In this document: piece after piece, positions 50,143 to 59,681 of the stretch | Layout of the letters: the number at the start of each line of letters is the position of its first letter | Position numbering within the stretch: position 1 is the stretch's first letter | Translations under genes and position numbers: made by a program | Source of the DNA: Phorcysia thermohydrogeniphila | GTDB taxonomy: Bacteria; Aquificota; Aquificia; Desulfurobacteriales; Desulfurobacteriaceae | NCBI RefSeq assembly: GCF_004339575.1 | Contig: NZ_SMFV01000001.1 | Coordinates: forward strand, 1-64,000 | Direction of reading: 5' to 3' | DNA: 64,000 bases | The notes under the pieces: model-generated | The model's input: only the letters and a program-made list of their open reading frames with translations | Database searches by the model: none | What the model was told of the DNA's origin: nothing

Positions 50143-51014
50143 AAGTAGCGGTAGTTTACGGAGGTCCTTCCCCTGAGGCCGATGTGTCAAGGAAAAGTGC
50201 AGCCGGCGTTATTTCTGCGCTAAAGGAAAAAGGTTACGAGGTTTTTCCTCTTGAGCTTAACGATTCCTTCATTAAAAAGTTAGAGGAAATAAAGCCCGAC
50301 AAAGTCTTTTTAGTTCTTCACGGCTGTCCCGGTGAGGATGGAACGGTTCAAGGTTTACTTGAGGTAATGGGCTTTGACTACACGGGTTGTAATACCCAAA
50401 CGAGCGCTATCTGTATGGATAAGGACATAACGAAGAGGGTTCTTAAAACCTACGGGATACCTGTTCCTGCCGGAGAGACCTACTTTAGCGAGGAGGAGGT
50501 GGAGCTTCTTGAGCTCCCTTGCGTCGTTAAGCCGGCAAGGACGGGCTCAAGCGTTGGCATAAACGTTGCAAGAACAGAGGAAGAGTTCTGGAAGGCTGTA
50601 AAGGAGGCCTTCCGCTACGATAGTAAGATACTCGTTGAGGAGTATATAGAAGGTAGAGAGCTGACAGTTGGAGTCTTAAACGGGAGAGCTCTCCCCCCTG
50701 TAGAGATAATTACTGAGGGTGGTTTTTACGATTATGAGGCCAAGTATGTGAGCTCTAAAACCCAGTATGTAGTGCCAGCTCCCCTCCCTGAGAGGATAAG
50801 CAAGAAGTTACAGAGGATTTCTGAGAAGGTTTACAAAATCTTAGAGTGTCATGGAGCGGTAAGGGTAGATTTTCGCCTTGATGAGCGGGGAGCTCCCTAC
50901 CTTTTGGAAGTAAACACGATTCCCGGAATGACAGAAAGAAGCCTACTCCCAAAGGCCGCTCAGTCAGCCGGGATAGAGTTCCCTGAACTGATAGAGAGGA
51001 TACTTAAAGGATGA
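50139..51014 (+). CDS. ddl: D-alanine-D-alanine ligase
   Basis: 291 aa from a TTG at 50139 that overlaps the murF stop. The ATP-grasp features are VVYGGPSPEADVSRKSA, then LVLHGCPGEDGTVQGLLE, VKPARTGSSVGINVA and the C-terminal LLEVNTIPGMTERSLLPKAA. It supplies the dipeptide for MurF, encoded just upstream. The ftsQ start overlaps its stop. Confidence 0.96.
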   Translation: MKVAVVYGGPSPEADVSRKSAAGVISALKEKGYEVFPLELNDSFIKKLEEIKPDKVFLVLHGCPGEDGTVQGLLEVMGFDYTGCNTQTSAICMDKDITKRVLKTYGIPVPAGETYFSEEEVELLELPCVVKPARTGSSVGINVARTEEEFWKAVKEAFRYDSKILVEEYIEGRELTVGVLNGRALPPVEIITEGGFYDYEAKYVSSKTQYVVPAPLPERISKKLQRISEKVYKILECHGAVRVDFRLDERGAPYLLEVNTIPGMTERSLLPKAAQSAGIEFPELIERILKG

Positions 51015-51742
51015 AAAAGCTTGCTGTTTTTGTTCTTTTTTTGGCTCTCCTTGGAGTGGCCGTTTACGGTTACGTTACGGCGCCCCAGACTGTGAATCAG
51101 GTGGAGCTTGAAATAGAGAAGGAAACGGGAAACTGGAAACCTAAAATAAGCCAGTTTGTCTTTACTCTTGTAAAGCCGGGGGAGAGGTTAGAGTTAGAGG
51201 AACTTGAGTACCTAAAGGAGAAGTTAGAGTCACTTCCGTGGGTTGATAGATGTTCAGTTTCGCTCCTTAATGGAGTTCTAAGAATAAAAGTCTGGGAAGT
51301 TACTCCAGCTTTTGCTATTTTTTTTGCGGGTAGTACGTACATAATGAGTAACAAGGGCTTTGTTTTAGATAAGGTTGCTGGTTTTAAAAATTTTTCTCCA
51401 ATTTACTATTACAAAGGAAAAACTTCACCGTTTACTGTTGATGGAGAGTTTGTTAAAATCAAGAACATAATTAGAACAGAAATAGAGTTAGCTAAAAAAC
51501 GTCTGGGAGCCTTTAGTGGCTTTCAGGAAAAGCCGGAAATAGTTCTAACAGATACTGGAGTGAATTTAATTTTCAAAAAGCAGAAGGTTATCGTCTACCT
51601 TGATAATAGCGAAAACGCTTGGAGTAATTTCGTTAAGTTTGATAGACTTGCTAATAGGCTCCCAGCGGGTGTTTACGACTTTCGCTTCTTTGATATGCTT
51701 GTAAGGGGGAGGAACGAAAAATGCTTGAACAGAAAATCTTGA
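51011..51742 (+). CDS. ftsQ: FtsQ-like division protein
   Basis: 243 aa. One N-terminal helix (LAVFVLFLALLGVAVYGYV) is followed by a POTRA-like segment (LVKPGERLELEELEYLKEKL, then LPWVDRCSVSLLNGVLRIKVWEVTPAF), typical of FtsQ/DivIB. Position between ddl and ftsA is the classical dcw order, which supports the call because the sequence is weakly conserved. It ends 22 bp inside ftsA. Confidence 0.85.
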   Translation: MKKLAVFVLFLALLGVAVYGYVTAPQTVNQVELEIEKETGNWKPKISQFVFTLVKPGERLELEELEYLKEKLESLPWVDRCSVSLLNGVLRIKVWEVTPAFAIFFAGSTYIMSNKGFVLDKVAGFKNFSPIYYYKGKTSPFTVDGEFVKIKNIIRTEIELAKKRLGAFSGFQEKPEIVLTDTGVNLIFKKQKVIVYLDNSENAWSNFVKFDRLANRLPAGVYDFRFFDMLVRGRNEKCLNRKS

Positions 51743-52962
51743 CCATAGATTTAGGAACTTCGGCGATAAGGGTGGCTCTTTCTGTTGTACATTCCGGAAA
51801 CAAGAGAACAATAACTATGACAACTGCTCCGTCAAGGGGGATAAGAGGCGGGAACATAGTTAACTTCCAGTCGGCCAAGGACTCCCTCAACTCCGCCCTC
51901 AATAAGTTGAAGGTGGAATCCTCTGTAACCGTTCCGCCTGAGGCCTACGTTCTCATTACAGGAGCTCACACGATTAGCTACGCCGTTGAGTCAAAGATAA
52001 CCTTTGCTGGGATACAGACAATCTCCTATAGCGACGTGAACGAGGTTAAAAACAAAGCTAAGAGGGAGCTCCTTAAAAAACTAAGACAGGCAGCAAGTCA
52101 CTTTGAGATAATCCACATGATTCCTCAGGAGTTTATCGTAGAAAACCTTACCGGTATACAAAATCCGATTGGGCACAACGGCCGCGAGCTGACGATGAGA
52201 GCTTTCGTAATTTTGGCCTCAAAGTCTTCAATGAAAACCATAGAGTCCCTTTTAAAGGAGGTCGGTCTTAGGCTAAAGGGGGTCGTTCTCCAGTCTTTTG
52301 CTGCCTCCCACGGAATTAGGGATGAGAAGACCTACCTCAACAACAACCTCCTTATTTATATGGGTGCTGGGAATACCGAGTACTTTTACTTTAGAGAAGA
52401 TAAGCCAGTGTTCTTAAGGCACGTTCCCTTTGGTAGTGAGGACATAATAGAGAACTTGGTTCACCAGCTAAAGATTAGCAGGAAAGAGGCCGAAAAGCTC
52501 TTCTTAGAACACGGTAGCGCCTACGCCTTTAAGGTGAACAAGGAAGAAATCATTGACGTCAACTACGGTATGTATACGCGGAAAGTGCCCAAAATACTAA
52601 TATCTGCCCTCATTCACGCCCAGCTAAAAAAGCTCTTTAAGGACATTAAGGATGATTTGAAGAACGAAGACCCTACCTTTGTTTCAAACCTTAACGCAGT
52701 TTACCTGACGGGTGGATTGGCAAAGCTGAAGGATATAGATTTTCTTGCTGGAAAGATACTAAAGGCGCCGGCCATAGTGGCAGAAACGCAGGATGAGGTT
52801 ATGAAAGATACTCTCTACTCTCCCCTTGTAGGGACTACCAACTTTGTTATGTCTTTAAAGAGCCGAAAGCGTATAGTGGACATAAAAGAGGACCTTACGA
52901 AGGACTACTCAAGGAAAGGCCTATTTGCAGGTATATGGCGTTTTATAACTGACCTTATTTAG
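51721..52962 (+). CDS. ftsA: cell division protein FtsA
   Basis: 413 aa. The actin-like fold begins [17 protein letters not shown], with a [12 protein letters not shown] phosphate loop and [14 protein letters not shown]. The C-terminus ends in the amphipathic membrane-targeting helix [15 protein letters not shown]. It tethers FtsZ to the inner membrane. The ftsZ gene follows after 8 bp. Confidence 0.95.
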   Translation: MLEQKILTIDLGTSAIRVALSVVHSGNKRTITMTTAPSRGIRGGNIVNFQSAKDSLNSALNKLKVESSVTVPPEAYVLITGAHTISYAVESKITFAGIQTISYSDVNEVKNKAKRELLKKLRQAASHFEIIHMIPQEFIVENLTGIQNPIGHNGRELTMRAFVILASKSSMKTIESLLKEVGLRLKGVVLQSFAASHGIRDEKTYLNNNLLIYMGAGNTEYFYFREDKPVFLRHVPFGSEDIIENLVHQLKISRKEAEKLFLEHGSAYAFKVNKEEIIDVNYGMYTRKVPKILISALIHAQLKKLFKDIKDDLKNEDPTFVSNLNAVYLTGGLAKLKDIDFLAGKILKAPAIVAETQDEVMKDTLYSPLVGTTNFVMSLKSRKRIVDIKEDLTKDYSRKGLFAGIWRFITDLI

Positions 52963-52970
52963 GAGGAGCC

Positions 52971-54059
52971 ATGTTTGACATTGCCGATGACATCTTTCAG
53001 GGTCCAGTCATTAAGGTTATCGGCGTTGGCGGAGGCGGTGGAAACGCTGTAGCGAGAATGTACGAGAAGGGTATAGAGGGAGTTGAGTTTATAGCTATTA
53101 ATACAGACGCTCAGGTCCTTACAAAGCTTCCCGTTCCTATAAAGGTTCAGATAGGAGAAAAGTTAACTAAGGGACTTGGAGCCGGTGGAAAGCCAGAAAT
53201 TGGAGAACAGGCGGCTCTGGAAGATGAGCCGAAGATAAGGGAGGTTCTTGAGAACTCCGATATGGTTTTCATAACTGCCGGAATGGGGGGCGGGACTGGA
53301 ACTGGTGCTGCTCCAATTGTTGCAAAGATAGCTAAGGATATGGGAATCCTTACCGTTGGCGTTGTAACAAGGCCCTTTGACTTTGAAGGGAGAAAGAGGC
53401 ACGAGTTTGCAGAAGCCGGCATAAGGAGGCTAAAGGAGTTCGTTGACACTTTAATGGTTGTTCCAAATCAGAAACTCCTAACTGTAGCTCCAAAGGACAT
53501 GAGCATCCTTAACGCCTTTAAGCTTGCAGATAACGTTCTCTATCAGGCGGTAAGGGGAATTACGGAAGTAATCACAAAGCCGGGACTTATTAACCTTGAC
53601 TTTGCTGACGTTAAGACCGTTATGCACAGCGGCGGTTACGCCCTCATCGGTATAGGAGAGGCAAGCGGAGAGGATAGAGCTCTAACGGCGGCCAGAAAGG
53701 CCATTGACAACCCTCTCTTAGAAAACGTTCAAGTTGAAGGTGCAAGCAGGATACTTGTCAACATTACTGGAGGGCCCGACCTTACCCTTGACGAGGCTTA
53801 CGCTGCTGCCGGCCTTATAAAGGAAAGGGCAAAGAGGGACGATACAAACTTCTTCTTTGGCGTAAACGTTAGCGAGGAGCTTGAAGGCTCTATTGAGGTT
53901 ACAGTAATTGCTACCGGCTTTGATGAAAAAGGAAGACCACTTACGGGCTTTTCAAGGCAACCTTCCTTTACAGATGCTCCCTTCCAGACAAGGGAAACTG
54001 TTGAGACCCTCAACATAGACATAGAAAAGCTCCTTGAACAGCTTAAGGAGGAAGAGTAA
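52971..54059 (+). CDS. ftsZ: cell division protein FtsZ
   Basis: 362 aa. The tubulin signature [12 protein letters not shown] and the N-terminal [16 protein letters not shown] are intact. The T7 loop region [11 protein letters not shown] is also present. The C-terminal tail is short and ends in [13 protein letters not shown] in place of a canonical conserved peptide. It is the last classical dcw gene; the first MqnE paralogue follows after 12 bp. Confidence 0.98.
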   Translation: MFDIADDIFQGPVIKVIGVGGGGGNAVARMYEKGIEGVEFIAINTDAQVLTKLPVPIKVQIGEKLTKGLGAGGKPEIGEQAALEDEPKIREVLENSDMVFITAGMGGGTGTGAAPIVAKIAKDMGILTVGVVTRPFDFEGRKRHEFAEAGIRRLKEFVDTLMVVPNQKLLTVAPKDMSILNAFKLADNVLYQAVRGITEVITKPGLINLDFADVKTVMHSGGYALIGIGEASGEDRALTAARKAIDNPLLENVQVEGASRILVNITGGPDLTLDEAYAAAGLIKERAKRDDTNFFFGVNVSEELEGSIEVTVIATGFDEKGRPLTGFSRQPSFTDAPFQTRETVETLNIDIEKLLEQLKEEE

Positions 54060-54071
54060 GAGGAAAGATTT

Positions 54072-55184
54072 ATGGAACTAGCGCTAAATGAGCTCTTGGA
54101 GTGGAAACTTGTAGAGGATAAAAGCCTTATACCTATTGCCGAAAAGGTTCTTTCTGGTGAAAGGCTTTCCTTTGAGGACGGCGTTAAACTATTTGAAACT
54201 GGGGATATACTAACCTTAGGAAGGCTTGCAGACTACGTAAATAAAAAGAAAAACGGCAATTTAGTTTACTTTGTAGTTAACAGGCACGTAAACCTTACAA
54301 ATATCTGTGTTGGCTCGTGCAAGTTCTGTGCCTTCAGGAAAAGGAAAGGAGAGGATGGAGCGTACGCCCTAAGTGTTGAGGAGGTTCTTAGGAAAATAGA
54401 GGAGTTTGAAGGAGTTTCAGAAATTCACATAGTTAGTGGACTTCATCCTGACTGGGACTACAGCTACTACGTGAACCTCATTAAGGAAATCAAGGAAAAC
54501 TTTCCCCACGTTCACGTTCAAGCCTTTACAGCGGAAGAAGTTGACTACCTGTGCAGGATTTCCGGCAAATCTGTGGAAGAAGTTCTCATGGACTTAATAG
54601 AGGCCGGTCTTGGCTCTCTTCCCGGTGGTGGGGCAGAAATCTTTAACGAGAAGCTTAGAGAAAAGCTCTGCCCTGAAAAACTTTCTGCAGAGAGGTACCT
54701 TGAAATTCACAAAACTGCCCACAGGCTTGGTCTTAAGACAAACGCCTCTATCCTCTACGGCCACGTGGAGACTTATTCAGATAGGGTTGATCACCTTTTA
54801 AGGCTCAGAGAACTTCAGGACGAAACAGGAGGCTTTCAGGCCTTTATCTCCTTTGCCTACCATCCTTTAAATACTGAGCTTGGAGGGAACTTTACAACGG
54901 GCTTTGACGACTTAAAGATGCTTGCCGTTGCAAGGCTTCTCCTTGATAACTTCCGCCATATAAGGGCCTTCTGGATAATGCTTGGTGAAAAGCTTGCCCA
55001 AGTTTCTCTTCACTTTGGGGTTAACGACCTTGACGGGACTGTCGTTGAGGAGTCCATAACCCGCTCTGCCGGCGCTAAAGAGGGCTCCTTTATGCCAAAG
55101 GAAAGGCTTATAAGGCTCATAAAGGAGTCGGGTAAAATTCCGGTAGAGAGGGACACTGTCTACAACGTTCTGAGGGTCTACTGA
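54072..55184 (+). CDS. MqnE-like radical SAM enzyme, divergent paralogue
   Basis: 370 aa. The radical SAM cluster CVGSCKFCAF is followed by HIVSGLHPDWDYSYYV, VQAFTAEEVDYL and LGSLPGGGAEIF, the aminofutalosine synthase pattern. Compared with the neighbour, conserved stretches are altered: FISFAYHPLNT for FIPLAFHPLNT, and VSLHFGVNDLDGTV for VALQFGADDIDGTV. It may be a second MqnE, a specialised relative, or an MqnC-like partner, although the AFTAEE motif argues for MqnE type. Confidence 0.78.
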   Translation: MELALNELLEWKLVEDKSLIPIAEKVLSGERLSFEDGVKLFETGDILTLGRLADYVNKKKNGNLVYFVVNRHVNLTNICVGSCKFCAFRKRKGEDGAYALSVEEVLRKIEEFEGVSEIHIVSGLHPDWDYSYYVNLIKEIKENFPHVHVQAFTAEEVDYLCRISGKSVEEVLMDLIEAGLGSLPGGGAEIFNEKLREKLCPEKLSAERYLEIHKTAHRLGLKTNASILYGHVETYSDRVDHLLRLRELQDETGGFQAFISFAYHPLNTELGGNFTTGFDDLKMLAVARLLLDNFRHIRAFWIMLGEKLAQVSLHFGVNDLDGTVVEESITRSAGAKEGSFMPKERLIRLIKESGKIPVERDTVYNVLRVY

Positions 55185-55191
55185 GGTAGGA

Positions 55192-56307
55192 ATGGAGGAG
55201 CTGATACTTTCTCTGGTAAAGGACAGAAAGCTCTTAAGTATCGCGGAAAAGGTTCTCTCGGGAGAGAGGCTTTCATTTGAGGAGGGGCTTACCCTTTTTG
55301 AATCTTCGGAGCTCCCCGTTCTTGGACTTTTAGCAAACTACGTAGCAGAGAAGAAGAACGGTAAATTCGCCTACTTTAACGTTAACGTCCATATAACACC
55401 TACGAACATATGCGTAGGAACGTGTAAGTTCTGCGCCTTTAGGAAGAAAAAAGGTGAAAGTGGCGCTTACGAGCTTACCGTTAAAGAAGTTATTGAAAAA
55501 CTAAAAAGGTACAGTGAAGAGGTTTCAGGCTTAACAGAGGTTCACATAGTTGGAGGGCTTCACCCTGACTGGAGCTACGAGCAGTTCATTGGGATTGTTA
55601 GGACTGTGAAGGAAGAGTTTCCGGAGCTCCACATCAAAGCTTACACTGCAGAGGAGATTAAGTATATAGCCAAAAAGGGAAACAAAAGTATCGCTGACAC
55701 TCTTATAGACTTGATAGAGGCAGGTTTGGGGTCACTTCCGGGGGGTGGTGGAGAGATTTTCTCTGAAAGCGTGAGAAAGGAGATATGTCCCGACAAGATA
55801 ACTGGTGATGAGTACCTTGAGATTCATAAAACAGCTCACAGGTTGGGGCTCAAGACAAACGCAACAATGCTCTTTGGCCATGTAGAGTCCTACGTTGACA
55901 GAGTAGACCACCTCTTAAGGCTGAGGGAAGCTCAGGACGAGACGGGAGGTTTCCAGACCTTCATTCCTCTTGCCTTCCACCCTCTAAATACGGAAATACC
56001 GGGGGCAACCTATACTACGGGAGTTGATGAGCTTAAGACTATTGCTGTTTCCCGTCTAATTCTTGACAACTTCCCTCACATAAAGGCCTACTGGGTAATG
56101 CTTGGAGAAAAAATCGCTCAGGTTGCCCTTCAGTTTGGAGCTGACGACATTGATGGGACTGTGAGGGAGGAAGATATAACTCAGGCGGCTGGCGCTAAGG
56201 CTGGAGAGTTCTTACCAAAGAGCAGGCTCATAAAGCTTATAAAGGAGGCTGGCAAAGTACCTGTAGAGAGGGATACCCTTTACAACGTTCTCAAGATTTA
56301 CTCCTAA
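55192..56307 (+). CDS. mqnE: aminodeoxyfutalosine synthase
   Basis: 371 aa. The cluster is CVGTCKFCAF. IHVSGL-type loops, IKAYTAEEIKYIA, GLGSLPGGGGEIF, TNATMLFGHVESYVDRVDHL and IKAYWVMLGEKIAQVALQFG agree closely with MqnE. It combines 3-enolpyruvylbenzoate-derived precursor and SAM to form aminofutalosine in the alternative menaquinone pathway. It lies 7 bp after its paralogue, with no other mqn gene adjacent. Confidence 0.88.
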   Translation: MEELILSLVKDRKLLSIAEKVLSGERLSFEEGLTLFESSELPVLGLLANYVAEKKNGKFAYFNVNVHITPTNICVGTCKFCAFRKKKGESGAYELTVKEVIEKLKRYSEEVSGLTEVHIVGGLHPDWSYEQFIGIVRTVKEEFPELHIKAYTAEEIKYIAKKGNKSIADTLIDLIEAGLGSLPGGGGEIFSESVRKEICPDKITGDEYLEIHKTAHRLGLKTNATMLFGHVESYVDRVDHLLRLREAQDETGGFQTFIPLAFHPLNTEIPGATYTTGVDELKTIAVSRLILDNFPHIKAYWVMLGEKIAQVALQFGADDIDGTVREEDITQAAGAKAGEFLPKSRLIKLIKEAGKVPVERDTLYNVLKIYS

Positions 56308-56321
56308 CAAAGTATGGTTGT

Positions 56322-56330
56322 TGGTATAAT
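56322..56330 (+). promoter_or_regulatory. extended -10 promoter before the epimerase-like gene
   Basis: TGGTATAAT is an extended -10 box in the 66-bp gap after mqnE. It likely starts the transcript that includes the epimerase-like gene and ppsA. Confidence 0.65.
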
Positions 56331-56373
56331 CCACTTATACGGGAAATTTTTTTCGTCTGCTATGGTTTAGGTT

Positions 56374-57177
56374 ATGGGGTTAAGTGAGGGAAAAGAAAAA
56401 AGAGGGGCTATAAGTAAAATCCTGATAACTGGGGCATCGGGTTTTATAGCTTCTCACCTTATAAAGGCATTACCACAGGAAAACCTTATACTCCTTTCAA
56501 GGAGTGAAAAGCTAAAAACAAAATACCCGAAGGCAACTTTTGTTCAGTTCTCTGAAGAAAAAATTGGAGAGTTGGTTGTTGATTCTAAGCCAGACGTAAT
56601 TGTTAACTTAATCGGAATTCTTGTGGAAAAAGGAAACAATACCTACGAAAAAGTTCACTTTGAGCTTACAAAACGGCTTGTTGAAGCTGCAAAGAGAGTA
56701 AACCTTAGAAAGTTTATCCATATATCTGCTTTAGGTGTTAGACCTAACAGTAGAAGTAGATACCATCAAAGTAAGTGGAAAGCAGAGGAGTTCATTAGGA
56801 GCTCCGGCGTTCCTTACGCTATCTTTCGGCCCTCTATCGTTTTGGGGGAGGAACAGAAGCTCTATGAGGATTTGCGTTTCTTTTCTCGCTTTACTCCTAT
56901 AATTCCTGCCCCTAAGATGAAAGTTCAGCCGGTTAGCGTGGAGAAGGTGGTGGATTCAGTAAGGAAGGCTATTTACGGGGACGTTACGGGAACTTTTGAA
57001 CTTTGCGGTGAGAAGGTTATGTCCATGAAAGAACTCTTTGAACTTGTTCTTTCAGAACTCGGGATTAAAAGGCTTGTTGTAGAAGTTCCAAAGGTATTCT
57101 TCTTGCCCGCTGCCCTTGTTGGTATTGGCCTTACTTTTGACCAGTACTTAATGATGGAGGATAACATTTGCCGATAA
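56374..57177 (+). CDS. NAD(P)-binding SDR, complex I NDUFA9-like
   Basis: 267 aa. The Rossmann motif is ITGASGFIASHLIKAL, and a serine/tyrosine region (ISALGVRPNSRSRYHQSKWKAEE) follows the atypical-SDR layout of NDUFA9-like proteins. PYAIFRPSIVLG and KVQPVSVEKVVDSV are also in place. Such proteins stabilise complex I or act on quinone or sugar substrates; which applies here is open. No strong ribosome site precedes the ATG. Confidence 0.78.
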   Translation: MGLSEGKEKRGAISKILITGASGFIASHLIKALPQENLILLSRSEKLKTKYPKATFVQFSEEKIGELVVDSKPDVIVNLIGILVEKGNNTYEKVHFELTKRLVEAAKRVNLRKFIHISALGVRPNSRSRYHQSKWKAEEFIRSSGVPYAIFRPSIVLGEEQKLYEDLRFFSRFTPIIPAPKMKVQPVSVEKVVDSVRKAIYGDVTGTFELCGEKVMSMKELFELVLSELGIKRLVVEVPKVFFLPAALVGIGLTFDQYLMMEDNICR

Positions 57178-57195
57178 AGAAAAAAGGGGGAAGGT

Positions 57196-59646
57196 ATGGA
57201 AAGGGAAAAGCTTGTCGTCTGGCTTGATGAAGTTGGCATTGAGGACGTTCCTCTTGTAGGCGGTAAAAATGCTTCCTTAGGGGAGATGATAAAGGCTCTT
57301 TCCCCTAAGGGGGTGCATATACCGGAAGGTTTTGTCGTTACTTCCGCCGCTTATCGGTACTTCTTGGAATACAACAACCTTGAAGAAAAGATAAAGGAGA
57401 TTTTAAAAGGACTCAACGTAAATGACGTTAACGACCTTCAAAGGAGAGGAGAAAAAATTAGAGAGCTTATAAGGAGCGGTGACTTCCCCGAGGATTTAGA
57501 GAAGATGATTGAAACTTACTATAGGGAGCTCTCTAAGAAGTTTGGCCTTGAGACCGTTGACGTTGCCGTAAGGTCATCGGCAACTGCAGAGGACCTGCCA
57601 GATGCTTCTTTTGCCGGCCAGCAAGATACATTCCTTAACGTAAGGGGTGTTGATAGCCTGCTTAATGCAGTTAAGAAGTGCTTTGCTTCTCTCTTTACCG
57701 ATAGAGCAATCTCCTACAGGGAGACTTTTGGATTTGACCACTTTCAGGTCGCCCTGTCCGTTGGAATTCAGAAAATGGTCAGGTCTGACCTTGCAGCTGC
57801 TGGGGTAGGTTTCTCAATAGACACAGAGAGCGGTTTCAGGGATGTGGTCTTGATTACCGGCTCTTACGGGCTTGGAGAAATGGTGGTAAGGGGAGCTGTC
57901 GTTCCCGACGAGTGGGTCGTTTTTAAGCCTACCCTTGCCAAGGGCTATAAAGCGATAATTGAGAAGAGGCTTGGAGATAAGCAGTTAAAGATGATTTACG
58001 GCGATAGTGAGAAGAAGCCGGTAAAGGTAGTTTCTGTTCCCCTCAAGGATAGGGATAGGTTCTGTCTTACCGACGAAGAGGTTCTAACCCTTGCCAACTG
58101 GATAGTTGAGATAGAGAAGTACTACTCTGAGAAGAACGGTCGCTGGACTCCTATGGACGTTGAGTGGGCGAAGGATGGAACCACAGGTAAACTCTACATC
58201 GTTCAGGCGCGTCCTGAGACCGTTCACTCCCAGAAAGACTTTAACAAGATAACCGTTTACAGGATTACAGAACCTCCAGAGGAGAGACAGAGGAAACTTC
58301 TTGTTTCTGGAATAGCCGTTGGAAGGAAGGTTGCTGAAGGTAAGGTGAAAATCCTGATGTCCTTAGAAGAAGCTGAGAGGTTTGAGGAGGGAGATATCCT
58401 TGTAACCGACATGACCGACCCAGACTGGGAACCTATAATGAAAAAGGCCTCTGCGATAGTTACAAATAGAGGAGGAAGAACCTGCCACGCAGCAATTGTA
58501 GCAAGGGAGCTTGGAGTTCCTGCCATAGTTGGAGCTGGCAACGCTACAGAAGTATTGAAGGAAGGACAGAGCGTAACTGTATCCTGTGCTGAGGGTAGTA
58601 CGGGCTACGTTTATGACGGAAAGGTGTCCTACGAGGTTGAGGAGGTAGACCTTGCAGAGCTCCCCATGCCCAAAACCCCAATCATGTTCAACATTGCAAC
58701 TCCCGAAGGAGCTTTTGACCTTTCCTTCTTACCCAATGCCGGCGTAGGTCTTGCAAGGGAGGAGTTTATCATAAACAACTACATAGGAATCCACCCGAAC
58801 GCCCTGATAAGGTTTGAGGAGATAAAGGAGTTAGACCCAGAGCTTGCTGAGGAGATAGAGAGGAGAACGAAAGGCTACGAGGATAAGAAGCAGTTCTACA
58901 TTGATAGGCTTTCCTACGGAATAGCGAGGATTGCTGCAGCTTTCTATCCAAAGCCTGTAGTCGTTAGGTTTTCCGACTTTAAGTCCAACGAGTACGCAAA
59001 CCTCCTTGGTGGTAAGTACTTTGAGCCTAAGGAAGAGAATCCAATGCTCGGCTGGAGGGGAGCTGCCCGTTACTACTCGGATAACTTTAAGGAGGCCTTT
59101 GGCCTTGAATGTCTTGCCATAAGGAAAGTAAGGGAGGAGATGGGACTTGACAACGTGATTGTGATGATACCTTTCTGTCGTACTCCCGAAGAGGGAAGGA
59201 GAGTTCTTGAAGTTATGAAGGAGTACGGTCTTGAGAGAGGAAAGAACGGCCTTCAGGTCTACGTCATGTGTGAGCTCCCGTCTAACGTGATTCTTGCCGA
59301 CCAGTTTGCAGAAATCTTTGACGGTTTCTCCATAGGTTCTAACGACCTTACTCAGCTAACCCTTGGAGTTGATAGGGACTCAGGCCTTGTTGCCCACATC
59401 TACGATGAGAGGAACGAGGCCGTTAAGAGAATGGTTTCTATGGCAATAGATGCTGCTAAAAGGCACGGAAGGAAGGTTGGTATATGTGGTCAAGCCCCTT
59501 CAGACCATCCAGACTTTGCCCAGTTCTTGGTGGAGAAAGGAATAGACACAATTTCCATAAACCCCGACTCTATCCTTGAGGTGATAAGAGCTCTCTATGA
59601 GATTGAGAGGAAACTTGGAATTTACGAAGAAGAAACTGTATACTAA
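57196..59646 (+). CDS. ppsA: phosphoenolpyruvate synthase
   Basis: 816 aa, full length. The N-terminal ATP-grasp domain has LVGGKNASLGEMI and RSSATAEDLPDASFAGQQDT. The swivelling His domain carries the catalytic His in GGRTCHAAIVARELGVPAIV. The C-terminal PEP domain has GSNDLTQLTLGVDRDSG and GICGQAPSDHPDF. It converts pyruvate and ATP to PEP, the entry to gluconeogenesis in an autotroph. The sugar genes pgi, galT-like and ROK kinase follow. Confidence 0.96.
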   Translation: MEREKLVVWLDEVGIEDVPLVGGKNASLGEMIKALSPKGVHIPEGFVVTSAAYRYFLEYNNLEEKIKEILKGLNVNDVNDLQRRGEKIRELIRSGDFPEDLEKMIETYYRELSKKFGLETVDVAVRSSATAEDLPDASFAGQQDTFLNVRGVDSLLNAVKKCFASLFTDRAISYRETFGFDHFQVALSVGIQKMVRSDLAAAGVGFSIDTESGFRDVVLITGSYGLGEMVVRGAVVPDEWVVFKPTLAKGYKAIIEKRLGDKQLKMIYGDSEKKPVKVVSVPLKDRDRFCLTDEEVLTLANWIVEIEKYYSEKNGRWTPMDVEWAKDGTTGKLYIVQARPETVHSQKDFNKITVYRITEPPEERQRKLLVSGIAVGRKVAEGKVKILMSLEEAERFEEGDILVTDMTDPDWEPIMKKASAIVTNRGGRTCHAAIVARELGVPAIVGAGNATEVLKEGQSVTVSCAEGSTGYVYDGKVSYEVEEVDLAELPMPKTPIMFNIATPEGAFDLSFLPNAGVGLAREEFIINNYIGIHPNALIRFEEIKELDPELAEEIERRTKGYEDKKQFYIDRLSYGIARIAAAFYPKPVVVRFSDFKSNEYANLLGGKYFEPKEENPMLGWRGAARYYSDNFKEAFGLECLAIRKVREEMGLDNVIVMIPFCRTPEEGRRVLEVMKEYGLERGKNGLQVYVMCELPSNVILADQFAEIFDGFSIGSNDLTQLTLGVDRDSGLVAHIYDERNEAVKRMVSMAIDAAKRHGRKVGICGQAPSDHPDFAQFLVEKGIDTISINPDSILEVIRALYEIERKLGIYEEETVY

Positions 59647-59681
59647 CGCCTACAGCCTGATTCTTAGGGAGAGTTACTTAT

